DNA of 64,000 nt. Source: Gammaproteobacteria bacterium (GTDB lineage Bacteria > Pseudomonadota > Gammaproteobacteria > Pseudomonadales > Azotimanducaceae). Each line of letters begins with the position of its first letter. The stretch's first letter is position 1. Shown here piece after piece: positions 1 through 8,541 of the stretch. The notes below the pieces were generated by a model that had not been told where the DNA came from, did not search any database, and worked only from the letters and a program-made list of their open reading frames with translations. Position numbers and translations under genes: made by a program. The DNA lies in the NCBI GenBank assembly GCA_009846005.1, contig VXYL01000068.1, positions 2,451 through 66,450 on the forward strand, in the 5' to 3' direction.

Positions 1-3000
1 GCGTCAACTGGGCGACCGGGGATGTGGAGACGCCGGACGACATGTACGGCATGGCCATGGCGGACGTCGACTACGCGTCGGGAACCGGCACGACGATGTT
101 CGCGCCCGGCGAAACCGAAATGATGGTCACCGTCATGGTGACGGACGACGCTCTCGACGAGCACGACGAGATGTTCGGCGTAATGCTCAGCGACGCGAGC
201 TACGCGACGATCGACGATGGAATGGCGACTGGCACCATTGTGGACGACGACGACCCGCCGTCCGTGTCGATCGCTGACGCCAGCGCGGCGGAAGCCGATG
301 GCGCGCTGACCTTCGCCGTGACCCTGGACGCCCCGAGTGCTCTGCCGATCAGTGTCGAATGGGCGACGGGCGACATGGCGACGCCGGACGACATGTACGG
401 CATGGCGATGGCGGATGTTGACTACGCGTCGGGCAGCGGGACAGTTGCGTTCGCGCCTGGCGAGACCGAGATGACGGTCACCGTCTCAGTCATGGACGAT
501 GCGCTCGACGAGCACGACGAGGTCTTCGCCGTGACGCTGAGCAACCCGTCGTACGCGATGATGGGTGACGCCTCGGCGACCGGCACGATCGAAGACGACG
601 ATGCCGCGCCGTCCTTGTCGGTCGCAGACGCCAGTGCCATGGAAGCCGCAGGGGAGTTGACTTTCGCGGTTAGCCTGGATGCGCCGAGCGCACTGCCGAT
701 CAGCGTGGACTGGGCGACTGGCGACATGGAGACGCCGGACGACATGTACGGCATGGCGATGGCCGATGTCGACTACATGTCTGCGAGCGGCACTCTGGAC
801 TTCGCACCCGGCGAGACCGAGATGATGGTCACGGTGACCGTGATGGACGATGCGCTCGACGAGCACGATGAGGTCTTCGCGGTGATGCTGAGCAATGCCA
901 GCTACGCGATGCACGGCGACGTCATGGCCACAGGCACGATCATGGACGACGACGATGCGCCTGGCGTGTCCATTGCGGACGCGAGCGGCGCGGAAGCGTC
1001 GGGGGATCTGACGTTCATGGTTACCCTGGACGCGCCGAGCGGCTTGCCGACCAGCGTTGCATGGGCAACGGGCGATGCCGCTGTCGACATGTACGACATG
1101 GCGATGGCGGACGTGGACTACATGTCCGGTAGTGGCATGGTCGAATTCGCCGCGGGCGAGACCGAGATGATGGTCAACGTGACCATGATCGACGACGCGC
1201 TCGACGAGCGAAACGAGATGTTCATGGTGACGCTGAGCGATGCCGCCTACGCGTCCATCGCGGACGGTGAGGCAACGGGCACGATCGAGGACGACGACGA
1301 GACGCCGACGCTATCGATCGCCGATGCGAGCGGTAACGAAGCGGCCGGCGAGTTGATGTTCGGCGTCACCTTGAGCGCGCCAAGCGGCTTGCCGGTATCC
1401 GCCGACTACGCGACGGCCGCAGGCACAGCAATGCCCGGCGAGGACTACGAGACCGCCATGGGGACGCTCAATATCGCACCTGGCGAGACGAGCACCATGG
1501 TTGCCGTGACGGTTGTTGCGGACGATGTCCACGAAGCGGAAGAGATGTTCACAGTCGATCTGAGCGGCGCGATGTACTCGACGCTCGATGACGGATCGGC
1601 GGTGGGCACCATCACCGACGACGACCCGCCGCCGACCTTGGCGATCGGCGACTCGACCGCATCCGAAAGCGCGGGTCAGATAACGTTCAACGTGACGAAG
1701 ATGGGACCCACCGCTCTACCGGCCACGGTTAGCTGGGCAACGTCGAACGGTACCGCGACGGCAGGAGAGGACTACGCGAACTCCAGTGGATCGCTGACTT
1801 TCGCGCCGGGCGAGACCAGCATGACGATCTCGGTGCCCATCATGGCCGACGACCGCTACGAGGGCGAGGAGACCTTCATGGTCACGCTTAGCGGCTCGTC
1901 CAACTCGACGCTGGCGGACGCGTCGGCAACGGGAACGATCACCGACGACGACGCCGAGTCGGTCGTCCAGGCCTGGTTGGCCCGGTTCGGCCGGACGGTG
2001 GCGAGCCATGTCGTGGATGCCGTTGGCGGGCGCCTGACCGGCGAGCCGGTGGAGGCCACGGTCGCGCAGCTTCGGTTGGGCGGCTACGAAGTGGGTGCCA
2101 CGGACGCGGTCTGGGGCGGCCCTTCGCGGCTGTCGATGGCCGGACAGCGTCCCGGCGAGACCGGTGATCCGCTGTACAACCCGGTCGTTGATCGAGGATT
2201 CAGCCCCGGGTTCGACCCGACCTTCGGCCAGGCTTGGGGTGGTGCGCAAGGCCCATGGACAGGAAACCGGAACAACGCTTTCGGAAACCTGCTGTCGCGC
2301 AGTTCGTTCCATTTCTCGGCGGCGGGCGCGAACCCAGGCGATTCGTTCGCACTGTGGGGCCGCGGCGCGATGACCAGCTTCAGCGGCGACGACGGCGCGC
2401 TATCGCATGACGGCGACGTCACCACCGGAACCGTGGGTGTGGACTTCGAAACCGGCGAGACCTTGTTCGGGATCGGAATGTCGCACAGCCAAGGCGACGG
2501 CGAATTCGCGGGGTCCGGATCCGGCTTGGCCGGGGGCAACCTCGATAGCTCGCTGACGATGTTCCATCCCTATGTTCGCGTGAACCTAAACGAGTGCACG
2601 TCGATCTGGGGCCTGGTCGGCACCGGATCGGGCGAACTGACCTTGACCAATGGCGGCGGCGGCGCGGCGATCGACACCGACATCGAGATGACGATGGGTG
2701 CGGCCGGGTTCCGCGGGCCCTTGGAGGCCGGCTTGGGCGACTTCGGCCTCGAAGTGAAATCGGACGTGTTCGTCGCGAACATGTCGGCAGATGGCGCGCC
2801 GGGTCTTGACTCGGTGGATGCGGATGCCAGCCGGGTCCGGCTAGCGCTGCAGGGCAGCAACACGACGGAACTCGAGGGCGGCGGCTTGTTTACGCCGCTG
2901 TTCGAGGCGGGTCTGCGCTATGACGGCGGCGACGCCGAAACCGGCGCGGGTGTTGAAATCGGCGGTGGCCTGCGCTTCGCCGATGCCAGCCGACGCGTCT

Positions 3001-3461
3001 CGCTGCAACTCAATGCGCGAGCCCTCCTGGCCCATTCCGAGAGCGAATACGAGGAGTGGGGTCTCGGGGCGTCGGTCGTAGTCCATCCCAATGCCAGCGG
3101 CCAGGGGGTAACGTTCAACCTGCGCTCGGCTTGGGGCGAAGTGGCCAGCGGTGTCGACGCGCTGTGGTCGCGCTACGACGCGGCCGCTCTGGTCGACCGC
3201 GGCGAGCGAAGCCTGGCTCGACGTATCGGTGCTCGCTATGACGCCGAACTCGGCTACGGCCTCAATGCTCCGGGCGGCCGCAACATCCTCGTACCATATG
3301 TCGCCGCAGGAGTGTCCGACATCGGCACGCGCGACTACCGGATGGGGCTGCGGCTGCGAACCAACGCGAACATGGACCTGAGGTTCGAGGTCGACCGTCG
3401 CGAAGGCCTCGGCTTCGAGCCGGATCACGGCGTGGTCCTTCGAGGTTGGCTGTTCTGGTAA
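1..3461 (+). CDS. Calx-beta repeat autotransporter (5' end outside window)
   Basis: The reading frame is already open at base 3, so the true start lies upstream. The visible part has about six Calx-beta domains (to about base 1950), each ending in an acidic DDD(D/E) turn and preceded by a TGTI-type strand. The first three share a near-identical segment (TPDDMYGMAMADVDY) spaced exactly 351 bp apart. A linker containing QAWLARFGRTVASHVVDAV follows. The C-terminal region (about 2290-3461) has alternating hydrophobic/glycine strands ending in aromatic residues (GWLFW), typical of an autotransporter outer-membrane beta barrel. The likely role is a surface-displayed or secreted Ca-binding adhesin; the ligand is unknown. 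The Calx-beta part is unusually rich in methionine. The gene is followed by a strong terminator. Confidence 0.85.
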   Translation, partial: VNWATGDVETPDDMYGMAMADVDYASGTGTTMFAPGETEMMVTVMVTDDALDEHDEMFGVMLSDASYATIDDGMATGTIVDDDDPPSVSIADASAAEADGALTFAVTLDAPSALPISVEWATGDMATPDDMYGMAMADVDYASGSGTVAFAPGETEMTVTVSVMDDALDEHDEVFAVTLSNPSYAMMGDASATGTIEDDDAAPSLSVADASAMEAAGELTFAVSLDAPSALPISVDWATGDMETPDDMYGMAMADVDYMSASGTLDFAPGETEMMVTVTVMDDALDEHDEVFAVMLSNASYAMHGDVMATGTIMDDDDAPGVSIADASGAEASGDLTFMVTLDAPSGLPTSVAWATGDAAVDMYDMAMADVDYMSGSGMVEFAAGETEMMVNVTMIDDALDERNEMFMVTLSDAAYASIADGEATGTIEDDDETPTLSIADASGNEAAGELMFGVTLSAPSGLPVSADYATAAGTAMPGEDYETAMGTLNIAPGETSTMVAVTVVADDVHEAEEMFTVDLSGAMYSTLDDGSAVGTITDDDPPPTLAIGDSTASESAGQITFNVTKMGPTALPATVSWATSNGTATAGEDYANSSGSLTFAPGETSMTISVPIMADDRYEGEETFMVTLSGSSNSTLADASATGTITDDDAESVVQAWLARFGRTVASHVVDAVGGRLTGEPVEATVAQLRLGGYEVGATDAVWGGPSRLSMAGQRPGETGDPLYNPVVDRGFSPGFDPTFGQAWGGAQGPWTGNRNNAFGNLLSRSSFHFSAAGANPGDSFALWGRGAMTSFSGDDGALSHDGDVTTGTVGVDFETGETLFGIGMSHSQGDGEFAGSGSGLAGGNLDSSLTMFHPYVRVNLNECTSIWGLVGTGSGELTLTNGGGGAAIDTDIEMTMGAAGFRGPLEAGLGDFGLEVKSDVFVANMSADGAPGLDSVDADASRVRLALQGSNTTELEGGGLFTPLFEAGLRYDGGDAETGAGVEIGGGLRFADASRRVSLQLNARALLAHSESEYEEWGLGASVVVHPNASGQGVTFNLRSAWGEVASGVDALWSRYDAAALVDRGERSLARRIGARYDAELGYGLNAPGGRNILVPYVAAGVSDIGTRDYRMGLRLRTNANMDLRFEVDRREGLGFEPDHGVVLRGWLFW

Positions 3462-3520
3462 GGCGCTAGGGCAATCGCCGGTGACGGGCGCTCAGCAAGC
3501 GCCCGTCGCCAACGCCTTGG

Positions 3521-3556
3521 GGCGTGCCACCGACGGTGGCACGCCTTTTGTTTTTT
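3521..3556 (+). terminator. Rho-independent terminator after the autotransporter
   Basis: A perfect 10-bp stem (3521-3530 with 3536-3545) and a 5-base CGACG loop are followed directly by TTTTGTTTTTT. A second perfect 10-bp hairpin lies just upstream (3483-3492 with 3498-3507, loop CAGCA). Both sit between the autotransporter stop codon and the aminotransferase start, so the two plus-strand genes are probably separate transcription units. Confidence 0.9.
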
Positions 3557-3615
3557 GCCGCGCGAGAATCGTCTCTGCGAGCTTTCGCTGAACGCGGCCC
3601 CTTGGGAGTTGCAAC

Positions 3616-5016
3616 GTGAATCATCCACCCGACCCTCTCCACAACGAAATCGAACCGGGTTCGATTGCGGCCCGCGACCTCGCCCACATGCTGCATCCGA
3701 CGACCAATCTCGCCGACCTGCACCGAGACGGGCCCGTGGTGCACGAGCGCGCAAAAGGGGTCTACCTGTGGGACAACCGTGGCAAGCAGTACATCGAAGG
3801 CATGGCGGGCCTGTGGTGCACCGCATTGGGTTACGGGGAAGAGGAACTGGCAAGGACCGCGTCGGACCAGCTTCGCAAGCTCTCGTATTCGCAGCTTTTC
3901 GCCGCCAAGACACACGAGCCGAGCGTGCTGCTCGCCGAGAAACTCAAGGAAATGGTGCCGTTCGACGCCGGTCGTGTTTATTTCGGTCTATCGGGTTCCG
4001 ATGCCAACGACACCCAGGTCAAGCTCATGTGGTACTACCACAATCTCATCGGTCGACCGGAACGCAAGAAGATAATCTCGCGTCGCGGCGGCTTCCACGG
4101 CGTTACGGTCGCCGCGGGCAGCCTCACGGGCCTGCCGCCTTTTCACAGGCATTTCGACCTGCCAATCGCGAATGTCCTGCACACGGATTCACCCTTCTAC
4201 TACCGCGAGGGGCGGGAAGGCGAGACGGAGGACGAATTCACGACCCGGCTGGCCAACAGTCTCGACGACCTCATTACATCCGAAGGTCCGGAGACCATCG
4301 CCGCGTTCATCGCCGAGCCGGTCATGGGTGCCGGGGGTGTCGTGGTGCCTCCGGATGGCTATTTCGCCAAGATCCAGGAGGTACTGCGACGTCATCGCGT
4401 GTTCTTCATCGATGACGAGGTCGTGTGCGGCTTTGGCCGCACCGGCAATCCCTTCGGGGCCGACACGTTCGACATCAAACCGACAACGATGAGCGTGGCG
4501 AAGGCGCTGTCGTCGGCGTACCTGCCGATCAGCGCCACGCTGATCCCGGAGTTCATGTACGAGCCCTTCATCGAGGCAAGCCGCGAAGTCGGCGTGTTCG
4601 GCCACGGCTTCACGTACACGGGCCACCCGGTCTGTGCCGCAGTGGCGTTGCGCAACCTGGAACTGATGGAGGAACGCGAGATCTTCCGTCACGCCGCCCG
4701 GGTTGGCGAGACGTTCCAGGCACGGCTGCGTTCGTTCGAAGACCATCCCCTGGTGGGTAATGTGCGGGGCGTCGGGCTCATCGGCGCCATCGAGATGGTC
4801 GCGGACAAGGCGACCAAAAGGCGGTTCCCTGCCGATGCCGGCGTCGGCGCCCATTGCCTGAACCGAGCCTTGGAACACGGCCTCATCCTGCGCAACCTGG
4901 GCGACGCCATGGCGTTCTGTCCGCCGCTCATCATCGACGACAAACAAATCGACGAGCTATTCGGCAAGTTCGAAAAAGCGCTTTCGGAAACCTTGGACTA
5001 CGTGGGGCGGCTGTAG
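3616..5016 (+). CDS. Class III PLP-dependent aminotransferase
   Basis: A 466-residue protein of normal length for class III (omega) aminotransferases, which move an amino group between an omega-amino acid or amine and pyruvate or 2-oxoglutarate using pyridoxal phosphate. Visible motifs are GSDANDTQ (cofactor phosphate region), IDDEVVCGFGRTG with the ring-nitrogen Asp at about 267, and SVAKALSS, where K296 is the expected Schiff-base lysine. The start is GTG, preceded by GGGAG at 3604-3608 about seven bases upstream. The substrate cannot be read from sequence; pyruvate- or taurine-type aminotransferases look most similar. It is a lone plus-strand gene, convergent with the MoxR operon and separated from it by palindromic repeats. 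Confidence 0.9.
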   Translation: MNHPPDPLHNEIEPGSIAARDLAHMLHPTTNLADLHRDGPVVHERAKGVYLWDNRGKQYIEGMAGLWCTALGYGEEELARTASDQLRKLSYSQLFAAKTHEPSVLLAEKLKEMVPFDAGRVYFGLSGSDANDTQVKLMWYYHNLIGRPERKKIISRRGGFHGVTVAAGSLTGLPPFHRHFDLPIANVLHTDSPFYYREGREGETEDEFTTRLANSLDDLITSEGPETIAAFIAEPVMGAGGVVVPPDGYFAKIQEVLRRHRVFFIDDEVVCGFGRTGNPFGADTFDIKPTTMSVAKALSSAYLPISATLIPEFMYEPFIEASREVGVFGHGFTYTGHPVCAAVALRNLELMEEREIFRHAARVGETFQARLRSFEDHPLVGNVRGVGLIGAIEMVADKATKRRFPADAGVGAHCLNRALEHGLILRNLGDAMAFCPPLIIDDKQIDELFGKFEKALSETLDYVGRL

Positions 5017-5084
5017 GCCAATCGTAGGGTGATGCCGGGTGCGCCGACGTCCGAGGGCGGATCTGCGGGGTTCCTGAACACAAT

Positions 5085-5206
5085 GGGACGAGCCCGTCCC
5101 CTACGGAATGCCCCTCGCGGCGGGAACCCCGTAGGGGCGGGGCTTGTCCCCGCCCGCGCGGGATTGTCGTTGCCCGGAAACGGGACGGGACGAGCCCGCC
5201 ACCTAT
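5085..5206. repeat. Composite palindromic repeat, copy 1 (rearranged)
   Basis: This region between convergent genes holds three hairpin units of the dispersed family: a right-hand unit ending CCCCTAC at 5085-5104, a left-hand unit starting GTAGGGGCGG at 5131-5155 (GGGGCGGG paired with CCCCGCCC), and a diverged right-hand unit at 5182-5206. The hairpins may also act as 3' ends for the aminotransferase and MoxR-operon transcripts. Confidence 0.8.
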
Positions 5207-5232
5207 GGACGTGTGCCGTGGGTGCGGCTCGC

Positions 5233-8200
5233 CTACCCGCCGGAACTGAGTTGGCGGAAGTACTCTGCCACCGCCGCCGAGTCGTAGCCCTCTTCGGGCG
5301 CCTCGGCGCGGACCGGCGAGCCGTCCACCTTGCGCAGCGCGATCTCCATCTGGTCAAGTTCGGCGAGCGTCAGCCGATACAGTCGTTCCCGATTGGCGTC
5401 GCGTGCGCCTAGACCGCGATAGGCCCGGCGTGTCTCGGCAAGATCGAGAGCCCCCTCACGGCCGAGCGCTTCCACCGCCAGATCCCACGTAGCGTCGGCG
5501 ATCTCGCGGAGTGCGCGCGGATCGCCGCCGGGACCGAGTGCAGCCAATCGGCGCCGCAAAGCCTGCACGTCGGCGACAGTGGTAGCCGACGCGGATTCGG
5601 CGCCTGCGTTCTCGAAACGTGCGACGGCGTGACCGAGTCGGTTGCTCAGTCGGTTGAGGGCGTCGTGAACGGGTCGTTCGAGATTCCTCATGAACAACCG
5701 GCCCATTTCCATGTAGTCGGCTGCCATCGTGAGTTGGTCGACAACGCGGCTGTCGGCGAGATCGTCCAAGGCGCGGTCGAGCAACCGCACGAGGTCGGGA
5801 TCCTCGCTCGTCGACTGGGCGAGTTGTTGCCGAAGGTTCGACACGTCCGTGGCGACTCGCTCCACGTCTTCTCTCATGCGCCGCTTGGTCTGGGCTTCGT
5901 CCTCGAAGTCGGAACCACGGTAGGTGTACGACCTGCCTTGCTGGTACGCCTCCGCGACTTCCTTCTCCCATGCCTGGAGACGCTTGAGGATGCGGCGTTG
6001 TTCTTCGACCAGGGCGTTCGCTCGCCGCTCCGCATCGCGTAAGCCTGCGGCTAGCGAGTCGCGTTGATCCTCGAGAAGCCGGTTTGCCGTCTGCCGCAGA
6101 ACCTCCGCTCCCTGCCGAAATGCGTCCGCGGCGGTTTCAGTCACTCGATCCGTGTCGCCGGCGCCGAGCGATTGCTCGATGGCCTCCCGGGCACGATCGA
6201 GATCGGCGAGGGTGCCGCGCATGTCGGGAGGCGGGTTGGTGCCTGACGGCGCACCGCCAACGGGCTGTCCGGACGCGCGTGTGGCCGGCTCTCCCCCGGC
6301 CGGCTGGCTGGCGCCTTGGCTCCCGTCGTTGGCCAGCTGATCACGCAAGCGCTCGAGTTCGCGCTGGAGACGTTCCAATTGCCAGCGGGATAGCGGCGCT
6401 TCGGGACGACCCGGTTGCTCATGGGCGCGTGCGAGCTCTTCGCTCCGCCGTGCAAGCTCGGTAAGACGCCGCCACTCGGATTCCGCGGTCTCTTGTTCAC
6501 GGCCACCGCCGCCGGGCGTCTGCGGTGACTCGTACCGATTCTGTTCCGGGTCCGTCTCTAGATCGAACAACTCGGACAGCGACCGACTCACCGAGTCGCC
6601 GGCGTTGCTGCTCGACAGCGTGACGTTGACATTGCGCAATCCGGCTTCCGCCGTCAGCAAGTGCTGCAAAGCGCGCTGTTCCGGCTGGACCGCGTCATCG
6701 AGGCGGTGGCCGGCGAGGGTTTCGGCGGCGAGTCCCATCTGCGCGGCGGCACGGGTGAGTTCGGCCACATAGGTTTCCACTTCGTTCGTGTCCGCGAGCC
6801 TGCGGCCTTGGGAACGTGCAACCAAGGTCTCGACCTGTTCCTGAAGCGTGCCTTGCAGAACGGCAACTAGGTCCACCTGGTCCTTGAGGTCGCTTCCCGC
6901 CCGGGCACCTGTGTCGCGCTCCTGGATCAAGTTCCAGGTCGCGTTCACGATCTCACGCTGACGGTTGGAAAGTTCCTGCTCGCGGGCACCGCCGCCGCCG
7001 GTGCCGCCTCCCGCGCTGTTGGTGCCCATGTCCCGGTAGTGCTTGTCGAACGCCCGTACGTCCACGAAGTACAGAGCGGTCTTGGTGGATTGGCTACGGT
7101 CTCGCGCGACCCCGTGGACCGACACCATGTCGCCCGGGCGGATGGGGCGTTGCTCGTCGCCGACCGCGAGATTCTCGAGAAGGATGGTGTGGCTCGTGCC
7201 GGTTTCTCGCGCCACCGTCGCCTCCGGACCTTCTACGCTGATCCAGTCGCTGCCGTTGACGGCGTAGCGGAGAGCGAGGGACTCAATGCCGAAATCGTCG
7301 CTGGCGCTGACCCGAAGCACGACTTCCTCGATCGCGGTGGCAGACCAGTCCCGGCCGGGAAACGTGAATTCGACCTCTGGCGGCTGATCGTGGATCACAT
7401 CGATCAAGTAGTCGTCGCTGATCTTGACGACGTCGCCACGATGCCGAACGGCGACGTGCCAGGTTCCGGGTGCGTCGATCGTGAAACGGCCGGTGCCGTC
7501 GTCGAGACCGCGCTCGCTGTCGTTGACGACCAGATGGGCATCGTCGAGCGGCAAGTTCGCTTGGATTTGAACACCGACGGTTGTTCCCTCCACGCCAGCG
7601 ACATCGCCGTGGTCTTGGATCGACCCTTCGAGGCGAGTCCAGGCGGGATAGTCGAGGGCCAGTTCGACGCCCTCGACCACGGGGAGGTCGGCGACCTCGA
7701 TTCGATATCGATCCGAGTTCAGCCGGCCGCCCCGCGTCGCTCCACCGGCGCTTACGTAGTACTCGACCGACTCGGTGACGGCGACGAGCACGAATTCGTG
7801 GGTCGCGTCCTGCGCGGGCATCATGACGGCTTGCTCCCACCGACCGGAACCCGCGAAGGCGGCATTGACGGAGAGGGATTCTGCCGCGAAACCATGAGCC
7901 CTGGCTCGGACGAGGACATCGGCCCCGCGCGGCACCACGACGTTGCCGGGTTCGACAATGACTTGCGGTCGCGTATCCGCAAGCAGGTCGCCCGTCCAAA
8001 GTCTCTCGGCCGGCAGTTGCCAACTCGCCGGGGTGGCCTCGAAGGTCAGATAGAACGTCAACGCCGCCGCCGTCAGAAGCGCGAGCGGCGGGAGCAGCGA
8101 CACGGCGGGCACGGCGCGGCGGGGTGGATGCGCCTTGGCGATCTGGAGCGCGTGTTCGGCGAGCTGGGGCAACAAGGCGGGACGGTGCTCCCGCCGGGAC

Positions 8201-8541
8201 GCGTCAAGCCAGGTGATCAGGCGGCCGTTGAAGGCGGGAATGCGGTGCTCGACATGGCGTGCAGTCCGGCGTGTGCCCATCCGACGGACGACGCAGGTAA
8301 CGACGGTGGCAATGCCGACCGCATAGAGTAGGACGCGCGCCGCCACGATCCACCCTTGCGACGGAACGAGGTAGGCCGCCAAGGCGGCGAGCGATACCGT
8401 CAATGCGGCCAGCACGGCAACCCCCGCAGCGGCGATCCGAGTTCGGGCGATCCAGTTAAGGCGCGTGCGGCATCGTGCCAGGTATCGACCCATCCCGGGG
8501 TCCGCAACGTTGCGAGTGCTGTCGGGTGTGCCACGCGTCAT
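5233..8541 (-). CDS. DUF4175-type coiled-coil membrane protein, last gene of MoxR operon
   Basis: Taking the ATG at 8541, which overlaps the upstream stop as ATGA, gives 1102 residues. Two hydrophobic segments near residues 35-58 and 64-86 and a third near 146-167 anchor it in the inner membrane. An extracytoplasmic beta-rich part follows, then a Gly-rich linker (GGGTGGGGA) and a long Gln/Glu/Arg-rich helical C-terminus with probable coiled coils. Size, layout and neighbours match the large DUF4175 (TIGR02302-like) proteins found beside MoxR/DUF58/BatA genes in proteobacteria. The biochemical function of the family is not established; an envelope scaffold serving the MoxR-vWA machinery is my inference. 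A longer in-frame ORF to 8736 exists but would overlap the upstream gene by about 200 bp. Confidence 0.75.
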   Translation of the reverse strand: MTRGTPDSTRNVADPGMGRYLARCRTRLNWIARTRIAAAGVAVLAALTVSLAALAAYLVPSQGWIVAARVLLYAVGIATVVTCVVRRMGTRRTARHVEHRIPAFNGRLITWLDASRREHRPALLPQLAEHALQIAKAHPPRRAVPAVSLLPPLALLTAAALTFYLTFEATPASWQLPAERLWTGDLLADTRPQVIVEPGNVVVPRGADVLVRARAHGFAAESLSVNAAFAGSGRWEQAVMMPAQDATHEFVLVAVTESVEYYVSAGGATRGGRLNSDRYRIEVADLPVVEGVELALDYPAWTRLEGSIQDHGDVAGVEGTTVGVQIQANLPLDDAHLVVNDSERGLDDGTGRFTIDAPGTWHVAVRHRGDVVKISDDYLIDVIHDQPPEVEFTFPGRDWSATAIEEVVLRVSASDDFGIESLALRYAVNGSDWISVEGPEATVARETGTSHTILLENLAVGDEQRPIRPGDMVSVHGVARDRSQSTKTALYFVDVRAFDKHYRDMGTNSAGGGTGGGGAREQELSNRQREIVNATWNLIQERDTGARAGSDLKDQVDLVAVLQGTLQEQVETLVARSQGRRLADTNEVETYVAELTRAAAQMGLAAETLAGHRLDDAVQPEQRALQHLLTAEAGLRNVNVTLSSSNAGDSVSRSLSELFDLETDPEQNRYESPQTPGGGGREQETAESEWRRLTELARRSEELARAHEQPGRPEAPLSRWQLERLQRELERLRDQLANDGSQGASQPAGGEPATRASGQPVGGAPSGTNPPPDMRGTLADLDRAREAIEQSLGAGDTDRVTETAADAFRQGAEVLRQTANRLLEDQRDSLAAGLRDAERRANALVEEQRRILKRLQAWEKEVAEAYQQGRSYTYRGSDFEDEAQTKRRMREDVERVATDVSNLRQQLAQSTSEDPDLVRLLDRALDDLADSRVVDQLTMAADYMEMGRLFMRNLERPVHDALNRLSNRLGHAVARFENAGAESASATTVADVQALRRRLAALGPGGDPRALREIADATWDLAVEALGREGALDLAETRRAYRGLGARDANRERLYRLTLAELDQMEIALRKVDGSPVRAEAPEEGYDSAAVAEYFRQLSSGG

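Noticed and set aside
7039-8331. 430-residue plus-strand frame inside the DUF4175-type gene
   Set aside because: It is a GC-driven shadow in an operon whose minus-strand members overlap perfectly; no ribosome binding site or recognisable domain.
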